50,838 nucleotides of DNA, from the NCBI GenBank assembly GCA_016933115.1, contig JAFGBL010000124.1, positions 1-50,838 of the forward strand, given 5' to 3'. Below the pieces are notes generated by a model. That model did not search any database and had not been told where the DNA came from. It saw only the letters and a list, made by a program, of their open reading frames with translations. Made by a program: the position numbers and the translations under genes. Positions 17,061 to 24,517 of the stretch are shown here, piece after piece (within the stretch, counting starts at the first letter, position 1; the number at the start of each line of letters is the position of its first letter). This stretch comes from Bacteroidales bacterium. Lineage in GTDB: Bacteria > Bacteroidota > Bacteroidia > Bacteroidales > JAADJA01.

Positions 17061-17936
17061 ATGTTTGATTTAAATTGGGAATATTTCAATTACATGATCC
17101 TGATTGTTGGAACCGTTGTGGTGGCCTTGGTTCTGACTATCATCCTTCGGAAGGCAGCCAATGTTTTCATCAAAAAGTATTCAAAAATTATTAAAAGCGA
17201 CCCCACCAATTTTTCATTTTTAAAAAACGCCATTCCGTTTATTATTTTTTCGATCGCTGTCATTTTTATTTTTATAAAAATTCCATTTTTAAAATCGTTG
17301 GGAACCGCTTTATTTGCCGGTGCTGGAATTATTGCAGCCATTGTCGGGTTTGCTTCACAGAAAGCGTTTGCCAATATCATAAGTGGTGTATTTATATTGA
17401 TTTTCAAACCATTCAGGGTAGGTGATACATTGGAAATTTCCAATGCTCAGAAAGGCACTGTGGAAGAGATTACCCTCAGGCACACGGTAATCAAGGACTA
17501 TGAAAACCGACGGGTAATCGTTCCTAATAACCAGATCAGCGACGATATTCTTATTAACAGCAGTATCAGTGACGAATCCATCCGAAAATTCATCGAATTC
17601 GGGATCAGCTATGATTCGGATGTAGACACGGCCATCAAAATCATACAGGAAGAAGCAGAAAAGCATCCGTTTTTTATTGATAACCGAACACAAGAGGAAA
17701 GAAATAACAAAGTCCCGCCCGTGTTGGTCAGAATGATTGCCCATGGCGATTTTTCCATTCATCTCAGGGCATATGTATGGGCGGCCAGTAACGATCAGGC
17801 ATTTGCCCTGTATTGTGATCTTTTGTACAGTGTTAAAAAACGATTTGATCATGAAGGTATCGAAATTCCGTTCCCCTATCGCACCGTCGTCTTTAAAAAA
17901 GATATTGAAACGAAGCCAACCGAAGATCAGCCATAA
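17061..17936 (+). CDS. MscS-family small-conductance mechanosensitive channel
   Basis: The inner-membrane channel releases solutes during hypo-osmotic shock. About 291 aa from the chosen ATG, it has three hydrophobic helices, including the pore helix GTALFAGAGIIAAIVGFASQ, then the beta domain with FKPFRVGDTLEISNAQKGTV and VPNNQISDDILIN, and the alpha/beta C-terminal domain ending in a family-typical GIEIPFPYRTVVF. A GTG at 17019 would extend it by 14 residues, but the ATG at 17061 has AAAGGAAAAG before it and is preferred. The 3' end overlaps corA by up to 86 nt, so the two genes form an operon for osmotic/ion balance. Confidence 0.93.
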   Translation: MFDLNWEYFNYMILIVGTVVVALVLTIILRKAANVFIKKYSKIIKSDPTNFSFLKNAIPFIIFSIAVIFIFIKIPFLKSLGTALFAGAGIIAAIVGFASQKAFANIISGVFILIFKPFRVGDTLEISNAQKGTVEEITLRHTVIKDYENRRVIVPNNQISDDILINSSISDESIRKFIEFGISYDSDVDTAIKIIQEEAEKHPFFIDNRTQEERNNKVPPVLVRMIAHGDFSIHLRAYVWAASNDQAFALYCDLLYSVKKRFDHEGIEIPFPYRTVVFKKDIETKPTEDQP

Positions 17937-18969
17937 AGTTGGATTGCCTCCGGGTTCGATAGTTTATACCGGTTCACCCAAAGAAGGAAAGGTCGGTTTA
18001 ATGTTATGGCAATATGATGAAAAATCAGTTGAATCATTTGAAAGCGTCGATTTAAACGATATTTTAGGAAAAATTGACCCTGAAAAAATTTCCTGGTTAA
18101 ATTTCGATTCCCTGCATGATGTCGATTTGATTGTTCAGGCCGGTGAGTCATTTTCCATTCACAGCCTTACACTTGAAGATATCGTTCATGTAGGGCACAC
18201 TCCGAAAATGGAGGAGTATGATGAATACTTGTTCATTACTTTGAAGATGATCAAACCGAATTCGGAGGAGGAAGTCTTTAGTGTGGAGCAAATCAGTTTC
18301 GTGCTCAAGGGTAATTTTTTGTTATCTTTTCAGGAGTATAAAGGTGACCCATTCGATAACATCAGGGATCGAATCAATACCGGTAAAGGTAAAGCCAGGG
18401 GCCGTGGAGCCGACTATTTACTGTTTTTGCTTATCGATGCCATTGTTGACCAGTATTTACTTTCCATTGAAACAACCGACAAACAAATCAGCAACCTGGA
18501 ACTTGAAATTTTTGAAAACATGAATGAACAACTGGTGGGTAAAATCATTGAGCAAAAGAAAATCATTTCGGCCTTGCGTAAAATCATTTATCCTGTCCGT
18601 GATAGCCTGAAGGAAATCACCACCGGTGAAACAGATTTTATCAGCGAGGAATATTATAATTACTACAACGATATTTACGATCATATTAAAAATATTGTTG
18701 AACATTTGGACAGCCAGCGTGAAATGCTGACATCATTGATGGAATTTTATATGACTCAGGTTAGTAACCAAATGAACCAGGTAATGAAGACCCTTACCGT
18801 GATAGCGACCATTTTCATCCCTTTGACCTTCCTGGCCGGAATTTATGGAATGAATTTCGAGTTTATGCCTGAATTGAAGTATAGATGGGCCTATCCTGCC
18901 GTATTGGTAATCATGTTGGCGGCGGGTTTGGGAATGTATTTGTACATGCGTAGGAAAAAATGGTTTTAA
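17851..18969 (+). CDS. corA: CorA-family magnesium/cobalt transporter
   Basis: The 372-aa divalent-cation channel has a long cytoplasmic N-terminal domain (VGLPPGSIVYTGSPKEGKVG ... FSIHSLTLEDIVHVGHTPKM), a long stalk helix, and two C-terminal membrane helices joined by the signature loop YGMNFEFMPEL (GMN selectivity motif), ending in a basic MRRKKWF tail. The start is uncertain. ATG 17851 is the only nearby ATG and makes an 86-nt overlap with mscS; a TTG at 17905 would still overlap and give 354 aa, nearer the usual length. Family members usually begin only a few residues before the KVGLPPG segment, so the TTG is plausible. The stop codon lies inside a 34-nt perfect palindrome. Confidence 0.93.
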   Translation: MKVSKFRSPIAPSSLKKILKRSQPKISHKVGLPPGSIVYTGSPKEGKVGLMLWQYDEKSVESFESVDLNDILGKIDPEKISWLNFDSLHDVDLIVQAGESFSIHSLTLEDIVHVGHTPKMEEYDEYLFITLKMIKPNSEEEVFSVEQISFVLKGNFLLSFQEYKGDPFDNIRDRINTGKGKARGRGADYLLFLLIDAIVDQYLLSIETTDKQISNLELEIFENMNEQLVGKIIEQKKIISALRKIIYPVRDSLKEITTGETDFISEEYYNYYNDIYDHIKNIVEHLDSQREMLTSLMEFYMTQVSNQMNQVMKTLTVIATIFIPLTFLAGIYGMNFEFMPELKYRWAYPAVLVIMLAAGLGMYLYMRRKKWF

Positions 18970-18999
18970 AATGAAAAATTCATGAATTTTTCATTTTAA
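18966..18999. terminator. 34-nt perfect palindrome at the corA stop codon
   Basis: Positions 18966-18999 are a perfect palindrome, arms TTAAAATGAAAAATTCA and TGAATTTTTCATTTTAA, with no spacer. It includes the TAA stop of corA (18967-18969). It is too AT-rich to be a classic GC hairpin, but the long stem could serve as a bidirectional terminator or 3'-end stabiliser (inference). Confidence 0.6.
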
Positions 19000-19355
19000 G
19001 CCGCTATTCCGGTTTAAAGCCAAAAAAGTTAAAAACTTTATTGAGGGGTCAACCCTCGATCCAGTAAAGGCGAGATCAACCTCTGGCGATTAATTTATAA
19101 AACTTATAAATTAATCAGGATAAGGAGTAGATCCTTTGAAGCCCTTTTGATTCAGTACCGAAAAAATATGAATTTATTAATGAAGTTATTTCTTGTTGAA
19201 TTTGCAATATTTTTTTATTTGCCGGCTGCTCCGGGCCAATCGATCAATCGCATTTATGTCTGATCGCTCGTTTTAAAAACCGGGAATTGTCCCATGAATG
19301 TCACATCCTGGCTAATTTTTGATTTATTTTGCTTAAATTTAATCCTTCTATTCAT
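18970..19355. other. Intergenic region corA-lysO, 386 nt
   Basis: Apart from the palindrome at its left edge, it holds a 13-bp perfect inverted repeat with a 3-nt loop (GATTAATTTATAA / TTATAAATTAATC, 19088-19116). A 31-codon ORF at 19168-19263 begins like a signal peptide but has no support as a gene. A lysO promoter is not clear. Confidence 0.5.
19088..19116. repeat. 13-bp perfect inverted repeat, AT-rich hairpin
   Basis: GATTAATTTATAA (19088-19100), loop AAC, TTATAAATTAATC (19104-19116). It could be an operator for the downstream lysO pair or a relic of a repeat element; no T-tract follows. Confidence 0.6.
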
Positions 19356-19631
19356 ATGTTAATAGTTTTAGGTTTAATGACAATCGGGATCATTGCCGGA
19401 TTTGCGGTAAGGAACTTTGGTAAAATTGTCAGGGCGGTTGAACCCTTGATCAATGCGGCCATTTTTATTTTGCTTTTTTTGCTGGGTGTTTCGGTTGGGG
19501 CAAATAAAACCATCATAAATAATCTGGATACCCTTGGGACACAAGCAATCTTGTTGGCTTTTGGAGCGGTTTTCGGTAGTATTGTGGTGGCATTTTTTAC
19601 CTATAAATTCTTTTTCAAACCCAAAGAATGA
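19356..19631 (+). CDS. LysO-type lysine exporter, N-terminal half
   Basis: The 91-aa membrane protein corresponds to the first ~100 residues of LysO (YbjE/DUF340), the lysine and thialysine exporter of E. coli, a single ~300-aa protein there. It has three hydrophobic segments with the motif LLFLLGVSVGANKTIINNL and a short basic C-terminus. An upstream TTG at 19329 would extend it by nine residues; the ATG is preferred. Its stop overlaps the start of the next gene (ATGA), so the two halves are translationally coupled and probably assemble as one transporter. Split versions are, to my knowledge, common in Bacteroidota and Firmicutes. Confidence 0.8.
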   Translation: MLIVLGLMTIGIIAGFAVRNFGKIVRAVEPLINAAIFILLFLLGVSVGANKTIINNLDTLGTQAILLAFGAVFGSIVVAFFTYKFFFKPKE

Positions 19632-20230
19632 AAAGTTCTCTCCTCATAGTCGGGTTTTTTGTATTGGGTATCATCGTGTCGCTATTTCAGTGGCTGCCTC
19701 AAATTTTAATTGATGCCGATCTGAGCATTTATGCCCTCTATGTGCTGATGTTTTTGGTCGGTATAGGAATCGGTGCGGATAAAAAAGCCTGGGATATTTT
19801 AAGAAATGCGAGGTTGAAAATATTTTTGGTTCCTTTAACCGTAATCGTTGGGACAGCAATCGGAGTAGCTGTTGTCTCGGTTTTCCTCAAAAATATCACG
19901 CTTCGTGAGGCATTGGCCATAGGCGCCGGCTATGGCTATTACAGTTTATCGAGTATATTTATCGGTGAGATCAGCGGTGAAGCCATGGGAGTAGTTGCTT
20001 TGATCTCAAACATCTCGCGCGAAATATTGACATTATTATTGGCTCCCCTTATTGCCAGGTATTTTGGGAAATTAGCACCCATAGCAGCCGGCGGGGCCAC
20101 ATCCATGGATACCACATTGCCCGTCATCGCCAAAACCGTGGGGAAAGAATTTGCGATCATTGCGGTTTTCAGTGGGATTGTTTTGACAATACTGGTGCCT
20201 GTTTTTGTAACTATGATTTTGGAATTTTAG
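19628..20230 (+). CDS. lysO: LysO-type lysine exporter, C-terminal half
   Basis: The 200-aa polytopic membrane protein matches the C-terminal part of LysO (DUF340). Motifs include MFLVGIGIGADKKAWDILRN (a repeat of the GIGVGA motif seen in the N-terminal half), AIGAGYGYYSLSSIFIGEIS and a later helix with SNISREILTLLLAPLIARYF, followed by GGATSMDTTLPVI, a conserved family loop. It overlaps the preceding half by 4 nt and is expected to act with it in lysine efflux. No transcription factor is adjacent. Confidence 0.88.
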   Translation: MKSSLLIVGFFVLGIIVSLFQWLPQILIDADLSIYALYVLMFLVGIGIGADKKAWDILRNARLKIFLVPLTVIVGTAIGVAVVSVFLKNITLREALAIGAGYGYYSLSSIFIGEISGEAMGVVALISNISREILTLLLAPLIARYFGKLAPIAAGGATSMDTTLPVIAKTVGKEFAIIAVFSGIVLTILVPVFVTMILEF

Positions 20231-20523
20231 AGAATCATTTAAACTCCGCTGCTGTTCTGGATTTTAAAATCCTTGAAATGCTAACTTTCGGATTGCAAAT
20301 TCGAAAAGCAAAGGAAATCCTAAAAAGCAAGGATCGTTTGAAAGGAACTTATAACCGAAAAAATTGCTATTTGCCTATACATTCCCTGTACCTTATCATT
20401 TTTGGGAGTTGCCTTGATTTCAGTCGAGACTTCCGGGATTATGCATTGAACAAAATCACCTATTTGAGGGTTTAAAATTTTTGAATAAGCGTTTTATAAT
20501 CTTAAACAACTCAATCTTATCTT
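20231..20523. other. Intergenic region, 293 nt
   Basis: Nothing convincing. A 65-codon ORF (20278-20475) has no family resemblance, no ribosome-binding site and an irregular composition. Confidence 0.4.
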
Positions 20524-21015
20524 ATGAATACTTCGACCAAAACAACCGCAGGTACAACTCGGATCTATCGTTTGAAAGTTCAGGGATACTGTAACTACAC
20601 CGATACCGATTTATTAAAGCTGACTTTCGGAAACCGCTTTGCATACGTTGTATGTTCTTCATTTCTTGCCATTGGTGTAATCACAGCCAATATTCCAATA
20701 CTGTCGGCGCTGATGATCATCGCTTTTCTGGGCATCGTTCTTCCTTATCATCCCTTTGATTATATCTATAATCACGTGATCCGGAAGAACTTGAACAAAC
20801 CTGAATTGCCACCCCGTTCCAGGCAGGTCAAATTTGCCTGTTTGATTGCAACAGCCTGGATGGCTGCCACGATCTATTTGTTTTATTCAGGTTTTGATAT
20901 TGCGGGATATATCGCTGGCGCCCTCTTGTTTTCAGTGGCCTTCCTGGTAAGTACCACCGACATTTGCATTCCATCGATGATCTATAATTTTCTTTTCAGG
21001 TATAAAGTTGAATAG
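20524..21015 (+). CDS. DUF4395 integral membrane protein
   Basis: The 163-aa protein of the DUF4395 type has four hydrophobic helices in two pairs (YVVCSSFLAIGVITA / ILSALMIIAFLGIVL, then CLIATAWMAATIYLFY / IAGYIAGALLFSVAF). A cytoplasmic loop of prolines and basic residues separates the pairs (VIRKNLNKPELPPRSRQVKF), and it ends with the family's conserved cysteine segment STTDICIPSMIYN. Another cysteine lies near the N-terminus (VQGYCNYTDTDLLKLTFGNR). Family function is unknown; homologs often sit with thioredoxin-like or sulfur-trafficking genes, but none is present here. It is followed after 33 nt by an alpha/beta hydrolase. Confidence 0.8.
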   Translation: MNTSTKTTAGTTRIYRLKVQGYCNYTDTDLLKLTFGNRFAYVVCSSFLAIGVITANIPILSALMIIAFLGIVLPYHPFDYIYNHVIRKNLNKPELPPRSRQVKFACLIATAWMAATIYLFYSGFDIAGYIAGALLFSVAFLVSTTDICIPSMIYNFLFRYKVE

Positions 21016-21048
21016 AAATCTTTGCAGATTTATGCTAATCAGAAATCA

Positions 21049-21927
21049 ATGAAATTTTGTAGAACCATAAGAATTTGGATAGCCTGTTTATGGTCTGCAA
21101 CAATCATCTTTTCATCCGCTATGGCACAGGCAATCAATGTTATGTCAAATCAATTTGTGAATGTGGATGGCGTAAACATCCATTACCGGAGCGGAGGAAA
21201 CGGTCCTTTTCTTTTGTTGCTTCATGGATTTACCTTATCGAATGAGCAGTGGGAACCGTTTTATGAGAAATTTTTCAAGCAATATACCGTAATTGCACCA
21301 GATTTTCTGGGGCATGGAAAATCAGACAGGCTTGACACGCCCTTCAGTTACGACCGTTGGGCAGGCATCATGTTTCATTTTTTGGATTCGCTGAATATCG
21401 ATGAAACCAGTGCCATTGGACACAGTGCCGGTGCCATTACCTTGTTGCACATGCTCGAACAGAATTCCCACAGGTTCCGGTCGGTAGTACTGATCAGCGG
21501 AGCCTTGCGGATGAGTTCCGAAGGAATTAATATATTGAAAGAGGATTCCTACGAAAAAGCAAATCAGGGAATGCAGTCATATTACCTTAAAATCCATTTT
21601 AATGACAGGCAAAGAATTGATTCTGTGTTCAGCGACATCCGGTTGATGGCCCAACAATTTCCGACCGAACAGGTAGAAATTTCAAGCAGTTTATCTTCTC
21701 TTTCATCATGCACGGTCCCCGTTTTTCTCATATGGGGCGAAAGGGATGTGTACTTTCCGGTGGAAATTGCTTTAGAATTATATAACAACCTTCCGGATGT
21801 GAGGCTTTGGGTGATCCCCGGGCAGGGCCATACACCCGTTTGGGAGGCGATGGGTGGAGATAAACAGGCTTCGGCATCCTTCCCTGATAGGGTGATGGAA
21901 TTCTTCGATCGAAGTACCGGTAAATGA
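21049..21927 (+). CDS. Secreted alpha/beta-fold hydrolase
   Basis: The 292-aa hydrolase has an N-terminal signal or anchor (about residues 1-28, IWIACLWSATIIFSSAMAQA). The alpha/beta hydrolase core follows: oxyanion strand LLLLHGFTLSNEQW, nucleophile elbow AIGHSAGAITLLH (Ser in GHSAG), acid FLIWGERDVYFP, and catalytic His in VIPGQGHTPVWE. Substrate cannot be deduced; the general form is close to haloperoxidase/esterase-like proteins. A TTG at 21022 would add nine residues, but the ATG gives a cleaner signal peptide. It lies 33 nt after the DUF4395 gene and may be co-transcribed. Confidence 0.88.
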   Translation: MKFCRTIRIWIACLWSATIIFSSAMAQAINVMSNQFVNVDGVNIHYRSGGNGPFLLLLHGFTLSNEQWEPFYEKFFKQYTVIAPDFLGHGKSDRLDTPFSYDRWAGIMFHFLDSLNIDETSAIGHSAGAITLLHMLEQNSHRFRSVVLISGALRMSSEGINILKEDSYEKANQGMQSYYLKIHFNDRQRIDSVFSDIRLMAQQFPTEQVEISSSLSSLSSCTVPVFLIWGERDVYFPVEIALELYNNLPDVRLWVIPGQGHTPVWEAMGGDKQASASFPDRVMEFFDRSTGK

Positions 21928-22490
21928 AAATTCGAACCTCGATTACCTGCTTATCTGTGGGCCATTCCATTGAGGCTTTCCAAAAGGTCCGAACAAATCG
22001 TTATTGCAGAGCTTGCCTGCCGGACTTGCAGGGAAGAACGACGAAGCAATCTGTTGATCAACAAAGCATGGCGCTTGCTTTGCTACGTCCGCAATTTTTT
22101 TATGATATTTTTACTGGATTTTTACTCGGTTAACGGTCAGGTTTCTGTTGCACTTAAAAAAGAAAATTGCCATTAATGCAACAACTGTATAATACAAATC
22201 AATGTAATCCGATCAAGATTCCTATTGCAAGTTAACCTCAATTCCGGCTGCCAAATCGCCATATTCTGAAGAATGAAAAAATAAATTTTTGAGTTTTTGC
22301 TAAAATTGTTGGTTTATAAATGTCAATGAACAGCCTGAATAAATAAACAGCTTCAATTGTATTGGGTGTAATTGGAATTCCCGTTTAGAACAACATAGCC
22401 GGTTCATTTGTTAAATATTGTTGCATATTATGAACAAGTCAGGTTATCAAAGCAACAAGATTTAGATTAACCAATTGATCAAATCCTGAT
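21928..22490. other. Intergenic region with a REP-like repeat, 563 nt
   Basis: Contains the imperfect hairpin repeat at 21999-22095 and otherwise AT-rich sequence leading to the cyclase gene. ORFs at 21924-22133 and 21970-22176 read through the repeat and are not genes. Confidence 0.5.
21999..22095. repeat. REP-like 'CGTTATTGCAGAG...GAAGCAATCT' element
   Basis: The segment opens CGTTATTGCAGAGC and includes GACGAAGCAATCTG and, on the far side, GCTTTGCTACGTCCGCAAT. This is a degenerate form of the widespread bacterial intergenic repeat that reads roughly CGTCATTGCGAG...CGAAGCAATC with complementary ends. It folds as a long imperfect hairpin and is non-coding. Confidence 0.6.
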
Positions 22491-23609
22491 ATGGACAATA
22501 TCATTCGCGAATTATTCGAACATACAGCTTCCCAGACAGGGCAGGATTTTTTTGATGCCCTCGTAAGGAATATGTCCAGGATTTTTGGTACCAAAGGAGC
22601 CTGGGTGACCGAATACATGGAAAAAGACCACCGTTTGATTTCCAGGTCTTTTTGGTATGGCGGAAATTTTGTCCGTGAATATTGTTTCCAAATAGCCGGT
22701 TCACCTTGCGAAACGGTTTTCAGCGGAAAGCAGCTTGTTCATATTCCTGATAATCTCGTTAAGCTTTATCCTGATGCAAATGACCCTTATACCCAGGAAA
22801 CCGTAAGTTACATGGGAGTTGCCATCCTTGATGACGACCAGAGCATCATGGGGCATTTGGCGGTTTTGGATGAAAAACCGTTTTTCCCCGATTCGGCTTT
22901 GATTGATGTTTTTAAATTGTTTGCAGGACGGGCCGCTGCCGAGCTGAAACGGATCAAGGCTGAGAAACACCTTCATCTCCAAATACAATCGATGCTGGAT
23001 GAAACCAAAATTTCGATGTCGGACGACGGCCAAAATGATAAGAATTCCGTCAGGCAGGAAGATCTGATTGTTATGTTTCTCGACCTCAATTCCTCAACGA
23101 CCATTGCCGAAAAGCTAGGCAACGATCTTTTTTTCGACCTGGTTCGGGAGTTCATCAACGATGTTACCATGCCCATCATTAAAAACCTGGGAATCATCTA
23201 TAAATATGTGGGGGATGAAATTATCGCCATATGGAAAATTGGTGAAGGTTTGCGCAATGCGAATTGCCTGAAATGTTTTTTCGATACGGTACGGGTTTTC
23301 GAAGAAAGAAGAAATTTCTATCTTAAACAGTTCGGGATCATACCTCGTTTTAAGGCAGGAATGCATTGCGGAAAGGTTACTATTGGCTCTATTGGGTCAG
23401 TGGTGAAAGAAACAGTGTATTCAGGCGATGTTTTGAATACAGCCAGTCGCATTACCAACATGTGTAATACACTTGGAGCAAAATTGTTGATTTCTGAAGA
23501 ATTGGCAAAGCATTTATTATCACATGGAGAATTCTCCTACCGGAAGTTTGAAAAAATCAACCTGAAAGGAAAGCTGAAAAAAGCCAGTCTTTATGAGTTT
23601 TCACGATGA
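22491..23609 (+). CDS. GAF-domain class III nucleotide cyclase
   Basis: The 372-aa cytoplasmic signalling enzyme has a GAF-like sensory domain (about residues 1-160, with GTKGAWVTEYMEKDHRLISR and MGHLAVLDEKPF), a linker helix, and a class III cyclase domain (about 190-372). Metal-binding aspartates are present: Asp198 in MFLDLNSSTTIAEKL and Asp242 in YKYVGDEIIAIW. So are the transition-state residues Asn316 and Arg320 in SGDVLNTASRITN. Lys238 fits an adenine-selecting lysine, but the partner position (Val309 in ETVYSGD) is neither Asp nor Thr/Ser, so ATP versus GTP preference is not settled. No effector gene lies nearby. Confidence 0.88.
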   Translation: MDNIIRELFEHTASQTGQDFFDALVRNMSRIFGTKGAWVTEYMEKDHRLISRSFWYGGNFVREYCFQIAGSPCETVFSGKQLVHIPDNLVKLYPDANDPYTQETVSYMGVAILDDDQSIMGHLAVLDEKPFFPDSALIDVFKLFAGRAAAELKRIKAEKHLHLQIQSMLDETKISMSDDGQNDKNSVRQEDLIVMFLDLNSSTTIAEKLGNDLFFDLVREFINDVTMPIIKNLGIIYKYVGDEIIAIWKIGEGLRNANCLKCFFDTVRVFEERRNFYLKQFGIIPRFKAGMHCGKVTIGSIGSVVKETVYSGDVLNTASRITNMCNTLGAKLLISEELAKHLLSHGEFSYRKFEKINLKGKLKKASLYEFSR

Positions 23610-23725
23610 AAAATTATTTTATTCTGTAAAATTTCAATTTGCCATTTCAATAGTATATTTACGGCTCTTTCCAACGCCAATAACATTAAGCCTGAATAAA
23701 GGCTCCACTGACAGTTGCCAGAATG

Positions 23726-24376
23726 TTAATCCCGAACAATCAGTTTTTTTATTTCGGATTTATTGTCTGAAGCATCAGTTATTTGAATGAAATATAATCC
23801 TGCAATACCCAATTCTTTTGAACTTACAGTTGTTCGCCCATGTGTTGTCATTTCGGAAAATACCTCCGCTCCCAGGCTGTTCATGATTGAAACCTGATAT
23901 TCGGTTGAAGTAAAATCTTCATTTATTTCAATGTAAAAACTACCTTGAACAGGATTGGGGAATACCATGAAATCGTGGCTTTTACTTTGTTCTTTAGCTG
24001 ATGTAATTGAATCGGGGATATAAATCGGGAATTCACACCAGAGGGTATCGTTAAAGCCTGTATAAAGCAATAAAGTTCCATCAAAGGGTAAATCTGGAGG
24101 TTTAACAATACTGAGCGTATGTTCCTGGTAATAATATCCGATCCCATAATAATTTACAGTTTCTTTGGCAATGGTATCCGAGTTCAAATTGACCAGCACA
24201 AAACTGGGATAATCGAACAGATACGGGGAATGATTGGCAGCCCAAATGGTAATGGTATTGGAATCGACCTTGTTAAATTCACAGCATTGGATCAATACCG
24301 AATCGCAGTATTCCGAATTCTGAGTGAAAAGGGATAACGGAATGCCAAACAGGATTAAATAAAATAGTTTTTTCAT
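23726..24376 (-). CDS. Secreted protein with T9SS type A sorting domain
   Basis: The 216-aa exported protein has a signal peptide (MKKLFYLILFGIPLSLFTQ) and a ~110-residue beta-rich domain with two cysteines (EYCDSVLIQCCEF). A type A T9SS sorting domain covers about residues 140-216 (FMVFPNPVQGSFYIEINE ... GLYFIQITDASDNKSEIKKL). The N-terminal domain is not recognised. The longest ORF starts at 24412, but the upstream codons are not signal-like, so the ATG at 24376 is chosen. It lies divergent from a secreted hydrolase. Confidence 0.8.
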   Translation of the reverse strand: MKKLFYLILFGIPLSLFTQNSEYCDSVLIQCCEFNKVDSNTITIWAANHSPYLFDYPSFVLVNLNSDTIAKETVNYYGIGYYYQEHTLSIVKPPDLPFDGTLLLYTGFNDTLWCEFPIYIPDSITSAKEQSKSHDFMVFPNPVQGSFYIEINEDFTSTEYQVSIMNSLGAEVFSEMTTHGRTTVSSKELGIAGLYFIQITDASDNKSEIKKLIVRD

Positions 24377-24452
24377 AGCGTTGGTATTATTGTAGCTTAA
24401 ACAATTGATCAATTTTGATTGTTCATGTACAATGTGTCAACTATCTGAACAT

Positions 24453-24460
24453 TACTTTTG
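24453..24460 (+). promoter_or_regulatory. -7 element (TACTTTTG) for the secreted hydrolase
   Basis: Fits TAnnTTTG; it sits 57 nt before the ATG at 24518. No TTTG is visible at the expected -33 distance, so support is partial. Confidence 0.4.
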
Positions 24461-24517
24461 ATAACAAAAATGTTCAATTCTTGATTTTGTGCTATTTATA
24501 AAAATAAATACTGGAGA

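Noticed and set aside
17737..17850. Upstream extension of corA inside mscS
   Set aside because: These codons encode a sequence unlike CorA proteins and are the shadow of the mscS frame; family members begin near the KVGLPPG segment.
19168..19263. 31-codon ORF starting like a signal peptide before lysO
   Set aside because: Too short, no ribosome-binding site and no homology pattern; it may be a relic but cannot be supported.
20278..20475. 65-codon ORF between lysO and the DUF4395 gene
   Set aside because: No recognised domain, no ribosome-binding site and no promoter; it looks like chance.
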